A stretch of DNA of 64,000 bases from Paenibacillus silvestris (GCF_009882985.1 NZ_WTUZ01000020.1:69064-133063), one strand, 5' to 3'; shown: positions 1 to 9,187, counted from the first letter of the stretch. A program made the numbers and translations. Notes: a model not told the origin generated them from the letters alone.

Positions 1-345
1 CTTGAGTGGTTTGGTTAAGGTAGCTGGCGGGGGTGGCACGGTGGAGTTAGTTGGGGTAGCTAGTTGGTCGGGGTAGACATCTGATGTGGCTGGATGGAGT
101 TGACTGGACTAGGGTGGATCGTTAGATGTAATTAGTTGGAGTAACTAGCTGGCTTGGGTTAATGGTTGGCGAAGTTGGCTGGGCTAGAATGGATCGTTAA
201 ACGTAGTTAGTCGAAATAACTAGCTAGTTGGAGTAAACGGTTGGAAGAGTTGGCTGGGCTTGGGTGGTTTGTTAGATGCAATTAGTTCGAGTATTAGTTG
301 GAGTAACTAGTTAGTTGGGTAAACCTGCTCAATAAGTTAAGCTAG
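1..345. repeat. 75-bp imperfect tandem repeat (minisatellite)
   Basis: This stretch is built of degenerate copies of a G/T-rich unit. The recognisable phrase GTTGRCTGG begins at 99, 174 and 249, an exact 75-bp period, and weaker copies lie on both sides (about 24-98 and from about 335, the latter displaced by a small internal duplication of TTAGTT-type sequence). Units contain many TAG/TAA triplets in all frames, so it is not coding. It starts at or before the window edge and lies downstream of the rsgI stop codon on the other strand. I see no gene in 1-481. Confidence 0.75.
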
Positions 346-481
346 CTGGACCGGTAGACAGACGGTTGCACTCTGTCACCGCCCCCCACCGCAAACAAAA
401 AAACCCCAAGCCACTCACCAGAGTGTCTCAGGGTTCCCATAACAGGAGTCGTCATTATGACTCCTCAATCGTTAATGCCCA

Positions 482-1918
482 TCAATCCTTGCCATCGTTC
501 TTCTGGCCCCAGTCCCGATTGCCCCAATTCCAATTGAAATTGTGGTCATTATCTGGCTTCGGGGTCGATGTTGGCTTCGCTGTAGGCTTAGCCGTTGGCT
601 TCGCTGTCGGTTTTGCCGTCGGCTTGCTCGTGCTTGTTGGTTTAACGGTCGGCTTTACACTAGGCTTAGGTGGATTAGACGATGACCCATTTTTCGGATC
701 ATCGTCATTGTCGTCCTTACGTCCTGGCTTTGGTGTATTTTTGTTATCATCGTTGTCATCGTTGCCGTTGTTATCCCTACCACCATTGTCCCTGCCATTG
801 TTATCTTTGCCGTTTTTATCATCGTTGTCGTTCTTGCCATTTTTGTCATTGTTATCATCACGACCGTTTTTGCCGTCCTGGCCGTTCTTGTTGTCATTAC
901 GATTGATTCTTGGCGTTGGTGTCGGCTTCACACTAGGCTTGCCAGTATTTTCGTTCTTACCAATTTTGGTATTGGTATTACTATTATTACTATTATTATT
1001 GCCATTGCCGTTCTTATCGTTCTTATCATTGCTAGCATTGCTTTTGCCTTTATCTCGGTCGTTTTGAATTTGCTGAATTCGCTCGCTCAATTTCCCGGAC
1101 TTTTCATCGGCGACAAGCCTTTTTAGCGAGGACTTATCGATAGGCTTCGATGATGGCACCAGCTTCTCGATCCCGCCGTTTTCTTTGGCTAACTGATGGA
1201 TGGAGACGCTTTTGATGTCATCCAGAGATACTTTCGCCCCATTGTCTACAGCATTGAGATAAATGGCATATTTCCCGGCGGATACACCGCTCGCCTTTGC
1301 TTCCTGTCTCACTTCTTGCGGTGCTGCGAACGCAGTCACTTCATAGTTTTTGACTTGCTCAGGATGTGCTTGCTCAATGTGTTTGCTGACCTGATTCTTC
1401 ATCTTGGTGGCTATCGCCTCATCGTCCACCGCCGTTTTTTGTTCTACGACTGTAGATGAAATGATAATATCGCCTTCCCCTTTTGCAAGGGCTCCCTGCT
1501 CCGCTTTATCCAAGATGTCTGAGGTAACAGCTTCTAGCGACTTGCCCTTGTACACCAAGGTGCTGATTAACTCATCGCCGTCTGAATTTAATCCCTGAAG
1601 ATCTTGAACAATCTCTTCATTATCAATACCAATTTCGACACTTGGATTGATATCAATGGTTACGTAAGCAACCACTTGACCACCTGGCACACTTCCCGTC
1701 AATGTGGATACTAAGACGAAGCACAAAACTATTGCGGCAGCCAACCCAGATAGAATCCCTATTTGCGGTACTCGGAAGCGCCTTATCGCAGGTGCAAATA
1801 GGATCTCTTCCCCTACTTCACAATTTCGTGTCCCCCTAGGGAGCTTCTCAAATCGACCCTCTGGACTCATGACGATAATGGAGCTGTCGCTTATTTCCAT
1901 TACGATTCCCTTGTTCAT
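482..1918 (-). CDS. rsgI: Anti-sigma-I factor RsgI
   Basis: Membrane anti-sigma factor that holds SigI inactive. The 478-residue protein has an RsgI N-terminal cytoplasmic domain (residues 1-45, starting MNKGIVMEISDSS), one membrane segment near residues 52-75, and an extracellular domain opening with YVTIDINPSVEIGI. In the RsgI family the Asn-Pro bond of that segment is the site of self-cleavage. From about residue 290 the tail is low complexity: Asn/Asp/Lys/Gly-rich, then repeated KPTA units, ending in a Trp-rich piece. Such a tail may span the cell wall; no carbohydrate-binding domain is visible. It starts 29 bases after sigI with AAGGAAG upstream of the ATG, so the two form an operon. Confidence 0.93.
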   Translation of the reverse strand: MNKGIVMEISDSSIIVMSPEGRFEKLPRGTRNCEVGEEILFAPAIRRFRVPQIGILSGLAAAIVLCFVLVSTLTGSVPGGQVVAYVTIDINPSVEIGIDNEEIVQDLQGLNSDGDELISTLVYKGKSLEAVTSDILDKAEQGALAKGEGDIIISSTVVEQKTAVDDEAIATKMKNQVSKHIEQAHPEQVKNYEVTAFAAPQEVRQEAKASGVSAGKYAIYLNAVDNGAKVSLDDIKSVSIHQLAKENGGIEKLVPSSKPIDKSSLKRLVADEKSGKLSERIQQIQNDRDKGKSNASNDKNDKNGNGNNNSNNSNTNTKIGKNENTGKPSVKPTPTPRINRNDNKNGQDGKNGRDDNNDKNGKNDNDDKNGKDNNGRDNGGRDNNGNDDNDDNKNTPKPGRKDDNDDDPKNGSSSNPPKPSVKPTVKPTSTSKPTAKPTAKPTAKPTAKPTSTPKPDNDHNFNWNWGNRDWGQKNDGKD

Positions 1919-1947
1919 GCGCTGTTCTTCCTTTCTTTATGCCGTCC

Positions 1948-2727
1948 TCATTCTCGAATATGTAAATAATCCCGCAAGTAAGGGTATGGACCGTTGTAAA
2001 TGAGAGCAATGGCTATCAAATATTTACGGTTGCGCTCCAAGGTTTTTCTAGAAACCTGTACTTGCTCCAGCAGCTCTTTAATGGGTAGCTGCCGTTTCGT
2101 TAGAAGAGTCCGCATAAGTTCCGCATCCTGTGCCAGCGTCCGACCGATGCCGAAAAGCATCTGTCTGGAATCGTCATGTTTAGGAGAGGCTTCCGTCAAT
2201 TCAGAGAAATCGATATCAAAATCACTTAGACAGCGGGTGAAATCCATGATTTCACTACGCCGTTCTTCAAGTCCTTTTTGCTTTTCATAAGCTTCTATTG
2301 CTTGATGAACCTCAATTGGATTGAGTAGGTTATCTTCATCATCTTCCTGATCGAATGAACTATAAGGAATCTGTCCTTTGAAACGTTGTTCTTTCCGCAA
2401 AAAATCAATTAATCTTCTTCGCATAACGGTTTCGGCAAACCCGAGGAAAGATCTCCCCATCACGGAAGAATATTGATTAATGGCTTCATTAAATGCCCCT
2501 AAAGCAATGCTGAATTCATCATCCCTGGCAGGATCTATGTATCTCTTGCAGAACCTGCTTGTCACTTTAGCTACATAGGGCTGATAGTCTGAAATAAATT
2601 GATTCCTAAGTCTTAGGTCTCCTGATTGAATTTGATGTATGGTAACCTCAAGGGAAGAGGCATAGGATTCACTTTGACCCTGGGATTCCTTTTTTCCAAG
2701 GAACCTTTTGAATAGTACCAGTAGCAC
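1948..2727 (-). CDS. sigI: RNA polymerase sigma factor SigI
   Basis: Alternative sigma factor of the SigI family (heat or polysaccharide sensing in relatives). The 259-residue protein has a sigma-70 region 2-like part at about residues 25-110 (including RSFLGFAETVMRRRLIDFLR) and the SigI-type C-terminal part with a predicted helix-turn-helix near residues 205-235 (QLPIKELLEQVQVSRKTLER). The start is taken as GTG at 2727 because GAGG lies seven bases upstream. It is the first gene of the sigI-rsgI pair. A candidate SigI-type promoter lies just upstream, suggesting autoregulation. Confidence 0.93.
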   Translation of the reverse strand: MLLVLFKRFLGKKESQGQSESYASSLEVTIHQIQSGDLRLRNQFISDYQPYVAKVTSRFCKRYIDPARDDEFSIALGAFNEAINQYSSVMGRSFLGFAETVMRRRLIDFLRKEQRFKGQIPYSSFDQEDDEDNLLNPIEVHQAIEAYEKQKGLEERRSEIMDFTRCLSDFDIDFSELTEASPKHDDSRQMLFGIGRTLAQDAELMRTLLTKRQLPIKELLEQVQVSRKTLERNRKYLIAIALIYNGPYPYLRDYLHIRE

Positions 2728-2751
2728 CTTTCCACCTCACAGTATAGTATT

Positions 2752-2781
2752 TTCGTCCTTATGTATATCGATTCGGGGGGT
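2752..2781 (-). promoter_or_regulatory. Candidate autoregulatory SigI-type promoter
   Basis: On the minus strand ACCCCC (2781-2776) is followed 20 bases later by CGAA (2755-2752), about 25 bases before the sigI start codon. SigI-family promoters in Bacillus and Clostridium use a C-rich -35 (ACCCCC) and a CGAA -10. The spacing was not checked against known examples, so this is a candidate only. Confidence 0.4.
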
Positions 2782-2923
2782 ACAGTATATGTAAAACAGA
2801 AATAAAAAGCAAATTTATTATAACATAGATGTCCAAACGAGCACCTACTGGGAAATAAAACCTTTGTAGACGATTTCAATTTAATCTAGAATCCTTTACA
2901 ATTAAGGTAAGGAGGTGTTTCAT

Positions 2924-3565
2924 TTGGAACAAGGTAATCAATTTGGCAAATTTCTAGAGACGCTGCGGGGCAAAATGTCCTTGCGCAAGGTTGCCAGCAA
3001 AAGCGGCCTATCTCATGCGTACATTCGAGACTTAGAACTCGGACGTAATCGTACCACGAATGACATCATCAAGCCATCCCCTGACACCTTAAGGAAGCTT
3101 TCGCAAGCTTATCAATATCCTTACACGGATCTTTTAATGAAAGCCGGGTATCTGGAAGAAGCGTCATCTTGGCAGACGCCTAACGAAATCCGTTTAGATA
3201 ATGTCTGGTATGTGGAGTTCGGTACGAAATCGATCAAGTATGTTTCGCAAGATGGCATTGTGGAAGAAAACGTAGAATCACTCGTGGCTTTTACTAGTTT
3301 CATAGAAGCATTGATGGATCTTCAATTTGCAAAAATGGATATGCATCTGTTCGTTAACCTGAACAAAATAAAAAAGTATGCCCACTCAGAAGGCAAACTT
3401 TATTTTGATTCTTATGAAGATGCGCATTATGTCACGATCGCTGCCATGGCGCAGATGAAGTATCATCAAACACTCTTGGACTGCGTAGCTCGCAACACAG
3501 GTGTAGCTACCCAAACCGATGGCGATAGCCGTCACTTATCGTTGAAAGCTAAGCTCCTTACCTAG
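2924..3565 (+). CDS. XRE-family helix-turn-helix regulator
   Basis: DNA-binding protein of about 213 residues with an N-terminal Cro/C1-type helix-turn-helix (about residues 5-65; MSLRKVASKSGLSHAYIRDLE, the recognition part being SHAYIRDLELGRNR). The following ~140 residues show no domain I recognise. The TTG at 2924 is chosen because GGAGGTG ends six bases before it; the GTG at 2915 lies inside that ribosome binding site. Divergent from sigI. Its last 30 bases overlap the 3' end of the membrane protein gene on the other strand, so the two transcripts converge. The target is unknown. Confidence 0.82.
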   Translation: MEQGNQFGKFLETLRGKMSLRKVASKSGLSHAYIRDLELGRNRTTNDIIKPSPDTLRKLSQAYQYPYTDLLMKAGYLEEASSWQTPNEIRLDNVWYVEFGTKSIKYVSQDGIVEENVESLVAFTSFIEALMDLQFAKMDMHLFVNLNKIKKYAHSEGKLYFDSYEDAHYVTIAAMAQMKYHQTLLDCVARNTGVATQTDGDSRHLSLKAKLLT

Positions 3566-4165
3566 CATAACATAGATGAATAGAGCTGTTGCGATACCAA
3601 GCATTTGAATCGGCATCAGAGCGCTTAGCGCGCTGTCTGGATAGGAATGCCGATAGATAATTCCGATAATTACGACAATGATGAACAGGTAGAAACCTGC
3701 ATTTTCTTTGGTTGGTAATATTCTTGTGTAATGCGTCAAGAACGTAAAGCCAAGCCGCAGCTTATGTATGCCTACAAGAATGCTGCATTTCACACATAAA
3801 GCGAGCAGCAGGATGATAACGAACTTATCAGGATCATTTTTCAGGTCAGCATAGGAAGTGAGCGGGGTCAGCTCCCATATTGCGAAGACCCCTGTAGAGA
3901 CAATCACAGACAGAATATACCCAGATAGTGCGAGAATAACCGCAGGTATTGGATAGAATTTCCAAACAGATACTAGCAGCACACATATGATACTTATGTA
4001 TAAAAGAGGCCTTTGGCCAAGGTATGTAGCCATCGTTCCAGCAAGGACAGCCAAAGCGATTGGCAGCCAGTGCGGCTTTATTTTTTGTCTGAATAGAACC
4101 AATGAGAATAGAATCATGGGAACAAAATCAAGACAGGTCAAGATAAATATCGCCCATGTAAACAA
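3536..4165 (-). CDS. Polytopic membrane protein, unknown function
   Basis: A very hydrophobic protein of 209 residues with about six predicted membrane segments (roughly residues 3-25, 33-50, 53-70, 72-95, 110-130, 155-200) and few charged residues outside short loops. It resembles membrane parts of sensor proteins, but no kinase domain follows. The start is TTG at 4165, with AGGGGT about seven bases upstream. It is divergent from a receiver-LytTR regulator 85 bases away, so it might be that regulator's sensor or target (inference from position only). Its 3' end overlaps the XRE gene by 30 bases. Confidence 0.7.
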   Translation of the reverse strand: MFTWAIFILTCLDFVPMILFSLVLFRQKIKPHWLPIALAVLAGTMATYLGQRPLLYISIICVLLVSVWKFYPIPAVILALSGYILSVIVSTGVFAIWELTPLTSYADLKNDPDKFVIILLLALCVKCSILVGIHKLRLGFTFLTHYTRILPTKENAGFYLFIIVVIIGIIYRHSYPDSALSALMPIQMLGIATALFIYVMLGKELSFQR

Positions 4166-4249
4166 ATACTACCCCTCATTTCTAAGCTTGCTCTTAAGAA
4201 ATTACGTCACTTAACTCTACAACTAGAATTATACAGGATAATAGATCTT

Positions 4250-5122
4250 TTGCGTGCAATGTGGACTAAGTTGGCTGTTTCTGAGCATGAGCTGACAGAA
4301 TGCATGGATGGTCTTAGAGAAATGGAGTGCGATGATCGTATGGGGCATCGTTTCACAGTTGCCATCGTGGAAGATAATTATTGGGTTGGTAAATTACTTG
4401 AAAGCTATTGTGAACAGTGCGGATTACAAGTCGTCTCGATCGCTACGGATGGCGAACAATTCATTCGGATGTATGACCAGCTTCTTCCGGATGTGCTGCT
4501 CGTTGATATTGGACTAGAAGGCAGCTTGGACGGCATTACTATGGTGCAGACCCTGCGAAGAGCCGGCTATCAGATGAAGGTCATCATGGTTAGCGGAACT
4601 ACAAATATCGATCATATCCTCACGAGCTTTCATGACCTAGGATCTCTTTATTTCTTATCTAAGCCCGTGATGCTGCCTAAGTTTCAAGCAGCCATTCACA
4701 AAGCCGTTGCCGAAATTCAATTGGAACGCAGTCTTACGCAGCAAGTGTCACCACCAATGAAAACTACTTGGATCACCGTCAAAAATCAGAAATCACAGCT
4801 GCCCATCTCAGAGGAATCAATCCTTTTCGTAGAGAAAGAGGACAAGCGGTTATCCAGAATTCATCTGATGAATGGCGCACACATGGATTCCAGCACGAAT
4901 TTATCAGATATTCTAGCTCAAAGTTCACCAATGATGTTCAGTCCCTTCAAGGGCTTTCTTGTCAATATGCGGCACGTTGTAAGTTATGTGAAGGAAAGCC
5001 GGTTTCCTACCTCCCGCAGGTTTCTTATTCACTTGAATCATACACTGGTAAAAATTCCTTTAAGCAGAAGTCTGCAAAAAGAGTTCGGGCGATTGCTCCA
5101 GGACATTCATGACCAAGTCTAA
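4250..5122 (+). CDS. Response regulator with receiver and LytTR DNA-binding domains
   Basis: Receiver domain (about residues 34-155, FTVAIVEDN at the acidic pocket, phospho-acceptor Asp in PDVLLVDIG, switch Ser in VSGTT, Lys in LSKPV) followed by a LytTR-type DNA-binding domain (about residues 170-285; ILFVEKEDKRL, FLVNMRHV). No histidine kinase gene is adjacent. The start is uncertain: TTG 4250, ATG 4259 and ATG 4340 (MGHRFTVAIVEDN) are in frame, and the last places the receiver near the N terminus as in most relatives. The gene is followed directly by a strong hairpin terminator. Confidence 0.85.
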   Translation: MRAMWTKLAVSEHELTECMDGLREMECDDRMGHRFTVAIVEDNYWVGKLLESYCEQCGLQVVSIATDGEQFIRMYDQLLPDVLLVDIGLEGSLDGITMVQTLRRAGYQMKVIMVSGTTNIDHILTSFHDLGSLYFLSKPVMLPKFQAAIHKAVAEIQLERSLTQQVSPPMKTTWITVKNQKSQLPISEESILFVEKEDKRLSRIHLMNGAHMDSSTNLSDILAQSSPMMFSPFKGFLVNMRHVVSYVKESRFPTSRRFLIHLNHTLVKIPLSRSLQKEFGRLLQDIHDQV

Positions 5123-5135
5123 TCTCATAATAAAC

Positions 5136-5181
5136 AAAAAGCCGCTCCTTCTTCCGTTAGGAAAAAGACAGCGGCTTTTAT
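5136..5181 (+). terminator. Bidirectional intrinsic terminator
   Basis: AAAAAGCCGCT (5136-5146) pairs with AGCGGCTTTTA (5170-5180). It lies between convergent genes: the LytTR regulator and the small Cys-rich protein gene. Confidence 0.85.
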
Positions 5182-5192
5182 TGTAATAACCT

Positions 5193-5615
5193 CTATACGG
5201 GCTTAGAGGTTTTTTTGTTTTTCAGCTTATCGCGGCGTACACTTAGCATTTTCAATCGTTTCATGAGCTGATCTTCCCATTCGGCATCCGCTAAGGATTT
5301 GGCCACCATGAGCAGATCCAGCGACATATCGATTTGGCTGCGCACAATATCCATAGGCTCTTCGCCTTCATGATTCACACAATTGTCATGCAGCAGATGG
5401 TCTTTCCCATCTACGTATTCCAGAAAGTCAACCTCAGCAGCCCCATCACCGTGGGCATATTCCGCCAATATCTCGTATTCGTTCTCTACCAGATAATGAA
5501 CCTCAATGTGGTGACATACCGGGCAGAAGAGGATAGGCACATTATGAATTTGTGTACGGATGTGCTTCAATGTACCTTTTGTTCCAATCATACTAGCGCC
5601 ACAACAAAAACTCAT
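5193..5615 (-). CDS. Small CPxC zinc-ribbon-like protein, function unknown
   Basis: A 140-residue soluble protein with two N-terminal cysteine pairs, SFCCGAS (residues 2-8) and FCPVCHHIEVH (about residues 30-40), which could form a zinc ribbon like those of YgiT-type proteins. The rest is acidic and helical with a basic C terminus. ATG at 5615 is chosen because GGGAGTGA lies just upstream; an in-frame extension of 14 residues has no ribosome binding site. It stands alone, divergent from the glucan cluster. I do not recognise the family beyond the zinc-ribbon look. Confidence 0.68.
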   Translation of the reverse strand: MSFCCGASMIGTKGTLKHIRTQIHNVPILFCPVCHHIEVHYLVENEYEILAEYAHGDGAAEVDFLEYVDGKDHLLHDNCVNHEGEEPMDIVRSQIDMSLDLLMVAKSLADAEWEDQLMKRLKMLSVRRDKLKNKKTSKPV

Positions 5616-5834
5616 CGATATCACTCCCTTTAAGCTTTCCGTGAGGAAAACTTGCATCGTAGCATCATCTTTGTCACCCGGATTAATCCAATATATTCGC
5701 CTTAAAAGTGCGAAATTCCTTTTTTACGAGACATCTAGATTTTAGCAATCCACGCATATTTTTCTGTGGAAAAGCGAATGCTTTTACAAGAAAATGGTCA
5801 TCGAACACGTGATTGCCAGAAAAGAGGAATAGCC

Positions 5835-6230
5835 TTGAAAGCTTCACCAATTTCGGAGCATGAGGTGCCTGGAAGATATTACAAGGACTTACTCCATCTT
5901 ATGGTTGTAGGTACAAATTCGCTCTATGTCTATTGGGAAATATCTGATAGGCGCAGATGGCTGATGTCTCAGCATTTTGAATGTGACTTTGGCGTCATGC
6001 CATCCGTCATCCGATTGTACGATGTGACCCATATACACTTTAATGGACATAATGCCCATGCCTACTGGGATACAACCATGTTGCCCGAAACTACGCATTC
6101 GTACTTACATCAAGCCAAGGCTAATCGCAGCTATATAGTAGACGTAGGAACATACACGTTGGAGCATGAGTTTATCCCTTTACTTCGATCCAATTGTGTC
6201 GTAACCCCCAAAGATTCGGAAGAGAATTAG
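5835..6230 (+). CDS. DUF4912 domain protein, first copy
   Basis: A protein of about 131 residues with the DUF4912 signature: DLLHLMVVGTNSLYVYWEIS, later IRLYDVT and a Tyr/Val-rich end. The domain is small and beta-rich; its role is unknown, though a carbohydrate-associated or structural role fits its neighbours. The start is taken as TTG 5835, with AGAGGAAT just upstream; GTG 5766 and ATG 5778 would add 23 or 19 residues with no good ribosome binding site. It is followed 24 bases later by a GH57-GT4 fusion gene. The same DUF4912/GH57-GT4 pair recurs at 12.0-15.5 kb. Confidence 0.78.
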   Translation: MKASPISEHEVPGRYYKDLLHLMVVGTNSLYVYWEISDRRRWLMSQHFECDFGVMPSVIRLYDVTHIHFNGHNAHAYWDTTMLPETTHSYLHQAKANRSYIVDVGTYTLEHEFIPLLRSNCVVTPKDSEEN

Positions 6231-6254
6231 GGAGAACCGAGGTGACGATAAGTT

Positions 6255-9089
6255 TTGATTAATCGCATGAAATCGAAGCCAGAGATCAAGGGTTATTTCG
6301 CCCTCGTCCTGCATGCCCATCTGCCTTATTTCAGCTACCAAGGTCCGGACATGGCACTGGAAGAGCGTTGGTTTTTTGAAGCCATGACAGAAACGTATTT
6401 GCCATTATTGGACGTTATGCATCGACTCACACAAGATCAAATTGATTTCCGTTTGACTCTCTCCATCACTTCGACGCTTCTTTCCCTGCTTAGCGATCCG
6501 TTCTGGCAAGCGAACTATCGTGCTCGCCTCCAAGAGCATATGGCGTTAGCAGATAGCGAACAGGTTCGGTTACAACAGGATCCCGTTCTCCTTCCGGTTG
6601 CCAAACAGTACGCGCTGAGGCTCCATAAGCTCCAGAATCTGTACGAGAGCTATAACGAGAATGTCATTGTTGCCCTCAAACATTTTCAAACGTTAGGACA
6701 CCTAGAAATCATAACTTCCGCTGCTACACATGCCTATCTGCCGCTCCTACAAACGGAAGAATCCCTTAGGGCACAGATTCTTACGGCTGTGAAAGACTTT
6801 GAGCGTTATTTCGACCACAAGCCCCGCGGGTTCTGGTTACCCGAATGCGGCTATACGCCAGGGATTGAGCGGATATTGAACGAAGCAGGCCTCCAATATG
6901 TCTTCACGGATGCCACTGCTGTGGCTTTCGCTTCCCCTCACCCCGTCCGGGAGCGGTTAGCACCGCTGATGACGTCGCCAGGTGGCGTGACGGCTTTCCC
7001 TTGCGATCTGGCATCTGTTCACCAGATTTGTTCGCCAGAGGACGGCTACTGCAGCGATTTTCTCTATCGAGATTACTACTCGGGTAACGGCTCAGACTTC
7101 AAATACGACCGCAATACAAGCAAAGGCCGACTCAAAATGCCTTATCATCCAGCACTCGCATTAGAAAAAGCGGAAGAGCATGCGGATGATTTTCTCAAGC
7201 ATCGTCAAAAGCAGATCCAACAAGGACATCGCTGGCTGGATCGAAAACCGATCATCGTCTCCTCTTATCAAGCGGAGCTTTTTGGGCATTGGTGGTATGA
7301 AGGTCCCCACTTCCTAGAGCAGCTTTGCCGCAAGATGTTTCTCGATCAGATGGCGGTGAAAATGATAACGCCAAGCGAGTACCTTCATGAGTACCCAGCG
7401 GCCGGGATCAGCGAATTGAATCCTTCCAGCGCAGGACGTAACCACAACTCTGAAACATGGCTGCAAGCAAGCAATGACTGGATCTACCGCCATCTTCACG
7501 AAGCTGAAGGGCGGATGATTCAATTAGCTGCCAATCAGGAGCGTTATATTCGCTCTGACAAAGCGAACGCCGATACCTTCAAGCGGGCTTTGAATCAAGC
7601 CGCCAGAGAGCTCATGCTGGCTCAGAGCAGCGATTGGCCGTTCATGATGGACACAGCAACCTACGCTGACTATGCCAGCCGCCGGATCAAAAACCATCTC
7701 GGCCGCTTCCACCAGCTTTGCGATCAATTGGTTCATCATCAGATCGATGAGGACTTTCTTGCTGCTCTGGAGAAGCTAGACCATTGCCTTCCTGATGTCG
7801 AGCATCAAGTTTTCAGGAGCACCAGCCTCCTAGCGCCTGTTCCCATTATTCCAAGCAAAAGTGAATGGGAAACCTTACTGGAGGAAACCAAGCAGCATCC
7901 CAATGTGTTCATGCTTGCTTGGGAATATCCGCCCAAACAAGTCGGCGGTTTATCGAAAGCCGTCCACGAGCTATCCGAAACCCTTGCTTCCCGCGGGGAA
8001 ATTGTCCATGTCATTACGACGTCCTATGATGGCGTACCTGCTTTTGAGATGAAAAATGGCGTTTATGTCCATCGATTGCCTGTCCAACATTCCGGAGATA
8101 CATCCTTTTACCACTGGACTTTCGAAATGAATCTCGCCATGACGGACCATCTGGTCAAATGGAAAGAAAATGGCGGCCGCATTGATCTTTTACATGCACA
8201 TGATTGGATGGTTTTTCACACCGCAAGAGAAATAAAAAAGAGTTATGACATTCCGCTTATAGCGACGATACACGCAACGGAATGGGGAAGGAATCAAGGG
8301 CATTTAGATTCCGACTTGCAGCGCAAAATTCATCAGTTAGAGTGGAAGCTGACTTATGAGGCTAACGCCGTCTTTGTTTGCAGCTCCTATATGAAAGAGG
8401 AAGTTGTCCGAATATTCAATTTGCCTAAGGATAAAGTCGCTGTTCATCCGAATGGTATTCAGATCCCTCCTTCGACCAGTAAAGAAACAAGGAAACGTCC
8501 TCCTTATATAACGAAGCAGGATAAAGTGATTTTCTATATTGGCAGGCTCGTATACGAAAAGGGAGTTCACACGCTACTCCATGCTATGCCAGGCATCCTG
8601 TCACATGTGCCGCAAGCTAAGCTCATCATAGCTGGGTCAGGACCAATGGAACATGAACTTCGCTCGTTAGCAGCCCATTTGGGAGATCGCGTTTTATTTA
8701 CAGGCTTCATAGATGATAACTACCGTGTCCAGCTCTACCAATATGCCAATGTTTGTGTCATTCCGAGCTTGTACGAGCCATTCGGAATCGTTGCCTTGGA
8801 GGCTATGGCCAGTCGGCGGCCGCTCGTCATCTCGGATACAGGCGGTTTAGCTGAAATCATCCGACATGGCGTGGATGGCTATAAAGCTTTGCCAGGACAC
8901 GTCGATTCGCTCTCATGGCATATTACCGAAATGCTGCTGCATCCCAAGCTAGCCGCCAAAATGGCCGACAGCGCCTACCAGCTGCTCCAGAACAACTACC
9001 AATGGAGTCATATTGCTGCGCAGATTCAGGAGGATTACCGCAAACTGACCAACCATCTTTCCCACATTCCAGTTACAGCAAAAAGTTGA
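6255..9089 (+). CDS. GH57-GT4 fusion protein with altered GH57 active site, first copy
   Basis: A 944-residue fusion. Residues 1-520 resemble GH57 1,4-alpha-glucan branching enzymes (DUF1957 type): HAHLPYF near the start, GFWLPECGY with the expected nucleophile Glu197, and the conserved ELFGHWWYEG. In that last motif the residue before AELFG, the general acid/base Asp of active family members, is Gln339 (codon CAA). The branching domain is therefore probably inactive or altered. Residues about 550-930 form a GT4 glycosyltransferase (AWEYPPKQVGGL, LLHAHDW, FYIGRLVYEKGV, EPFGIVALE), likely using a nucleotide-activated sugar to extend an alpha-glucan. TTG at 6255 has GAGGTGA upstream. Confidence 0.88.
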   Translation: MINRMKSKPEIKGYFALVLHAHLPYFSYQGPDMALEERWFFEAMTETYLPLLDVMHRLTQDQIDFRLTLSITSTLLSLLSDPFWQANYRARLQEHMALADSEQVRLQQDPVLLPVAKQYALRLHKLQNLYESYNENVIVALKHFQTLGHLEIITSAATHAYLPLLQTEESLRAQILTAVKDFERYFDHKPRGFWLPECGYTPGIERILNEAGLQYVFTDATAVAFASPHPVRERLAPLMTSPGGVTAFPCDLASVHQICSPEDGYCSDFLYRDYYSGNGSDFKYDRNTSKGRLKMPYHPALALEKAEEHADDFLKHRQKQIQQGHRWLDRKPIIVSSYQAELFGHWWYEGPHFLEQLCRKMFLDQMAVKMITPSEYLHEYPAAGISELNPSSAGRNHNSETWLQASNDWIYRHLHEAEGRMIQLAANQERYIRSDKANADTFKRALNQAARELMLAQSSDWPFMMDTATYADYASRRIKNHLGRFHQLCDQLVHHQIDEDFLAALEKLDHCLPDVEHQVFRSTSLLAPVPIIPSKSEWETLLEETKQHPNVFMLAWEYPPKQVGGLSKAVHELSETLASRGEIVHVITTSYDGVPAFEMKNGVYVHRLPVQHSGDTSFYHWTFEMNLAMTDHLVKWKENGGRIDLLHAHDWMVFHTAREIKKSYDIPLIATIHATEWGRNQGHLDSDLQRKIHQLEWKLTYEANAVFVCSSYMKEEVVRIFNLPKDKVAVHPNGIQIPPSTSKETRKRPPYITKQDKVIFYIGRLVYEKGVHTLLHAMPGILSHVPQAKLIIAGSGPMEHELRSLAAHLGDRVLFTGFIDDNYRVQLYQYANVCVIPSLYEPFGIVALEAMASRRPLVISDTGGLAEIIRHGVDGYKALPGHVDSLSWHITEMLLHPKLAAKMADSAYQLLQNNYQWSHIAAQIQEDYRKLTNHLSHIPVTAKS

Positions 9090-9110
9090 GCAATTGCAAA
9101 TCGTTCAATG

Positions 9111-9187
9111 AGCAAATGCTTACGAAGCAAGTTTTCTCACGAAAACTCAAGCAAATGCTTACGAAGCAAGTTTTCTCACGAAAACTC
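9111..9187 (+). repeat. 39-bp tandem duplication carrying two small hairpins
   Basis: Two copies (9111-9148 and 9150-9187) of an identical 38-base unit, 39 bases apart. Each unit contains two inverted repeats: TGCTT-ACG-AAGCA and AGTTTTC-TCAC-GAAAACT. The second copy ends three bases before the ribosome binding site of the next gene. The transcript would form four consecutive short stem-loops between the GH57-GT4 gene and the nucleotidyltransferase gene. Confidence 0.9.

Noticed and set aside
366..1067. Long plus-strand open frame rich in Leu, Phe and Ser
   Set aside because: It mirrors the low-complexity Asn/Asp/Lys and Pro/Thr tail of rsgI on the other strand and has no ribosome binding site.
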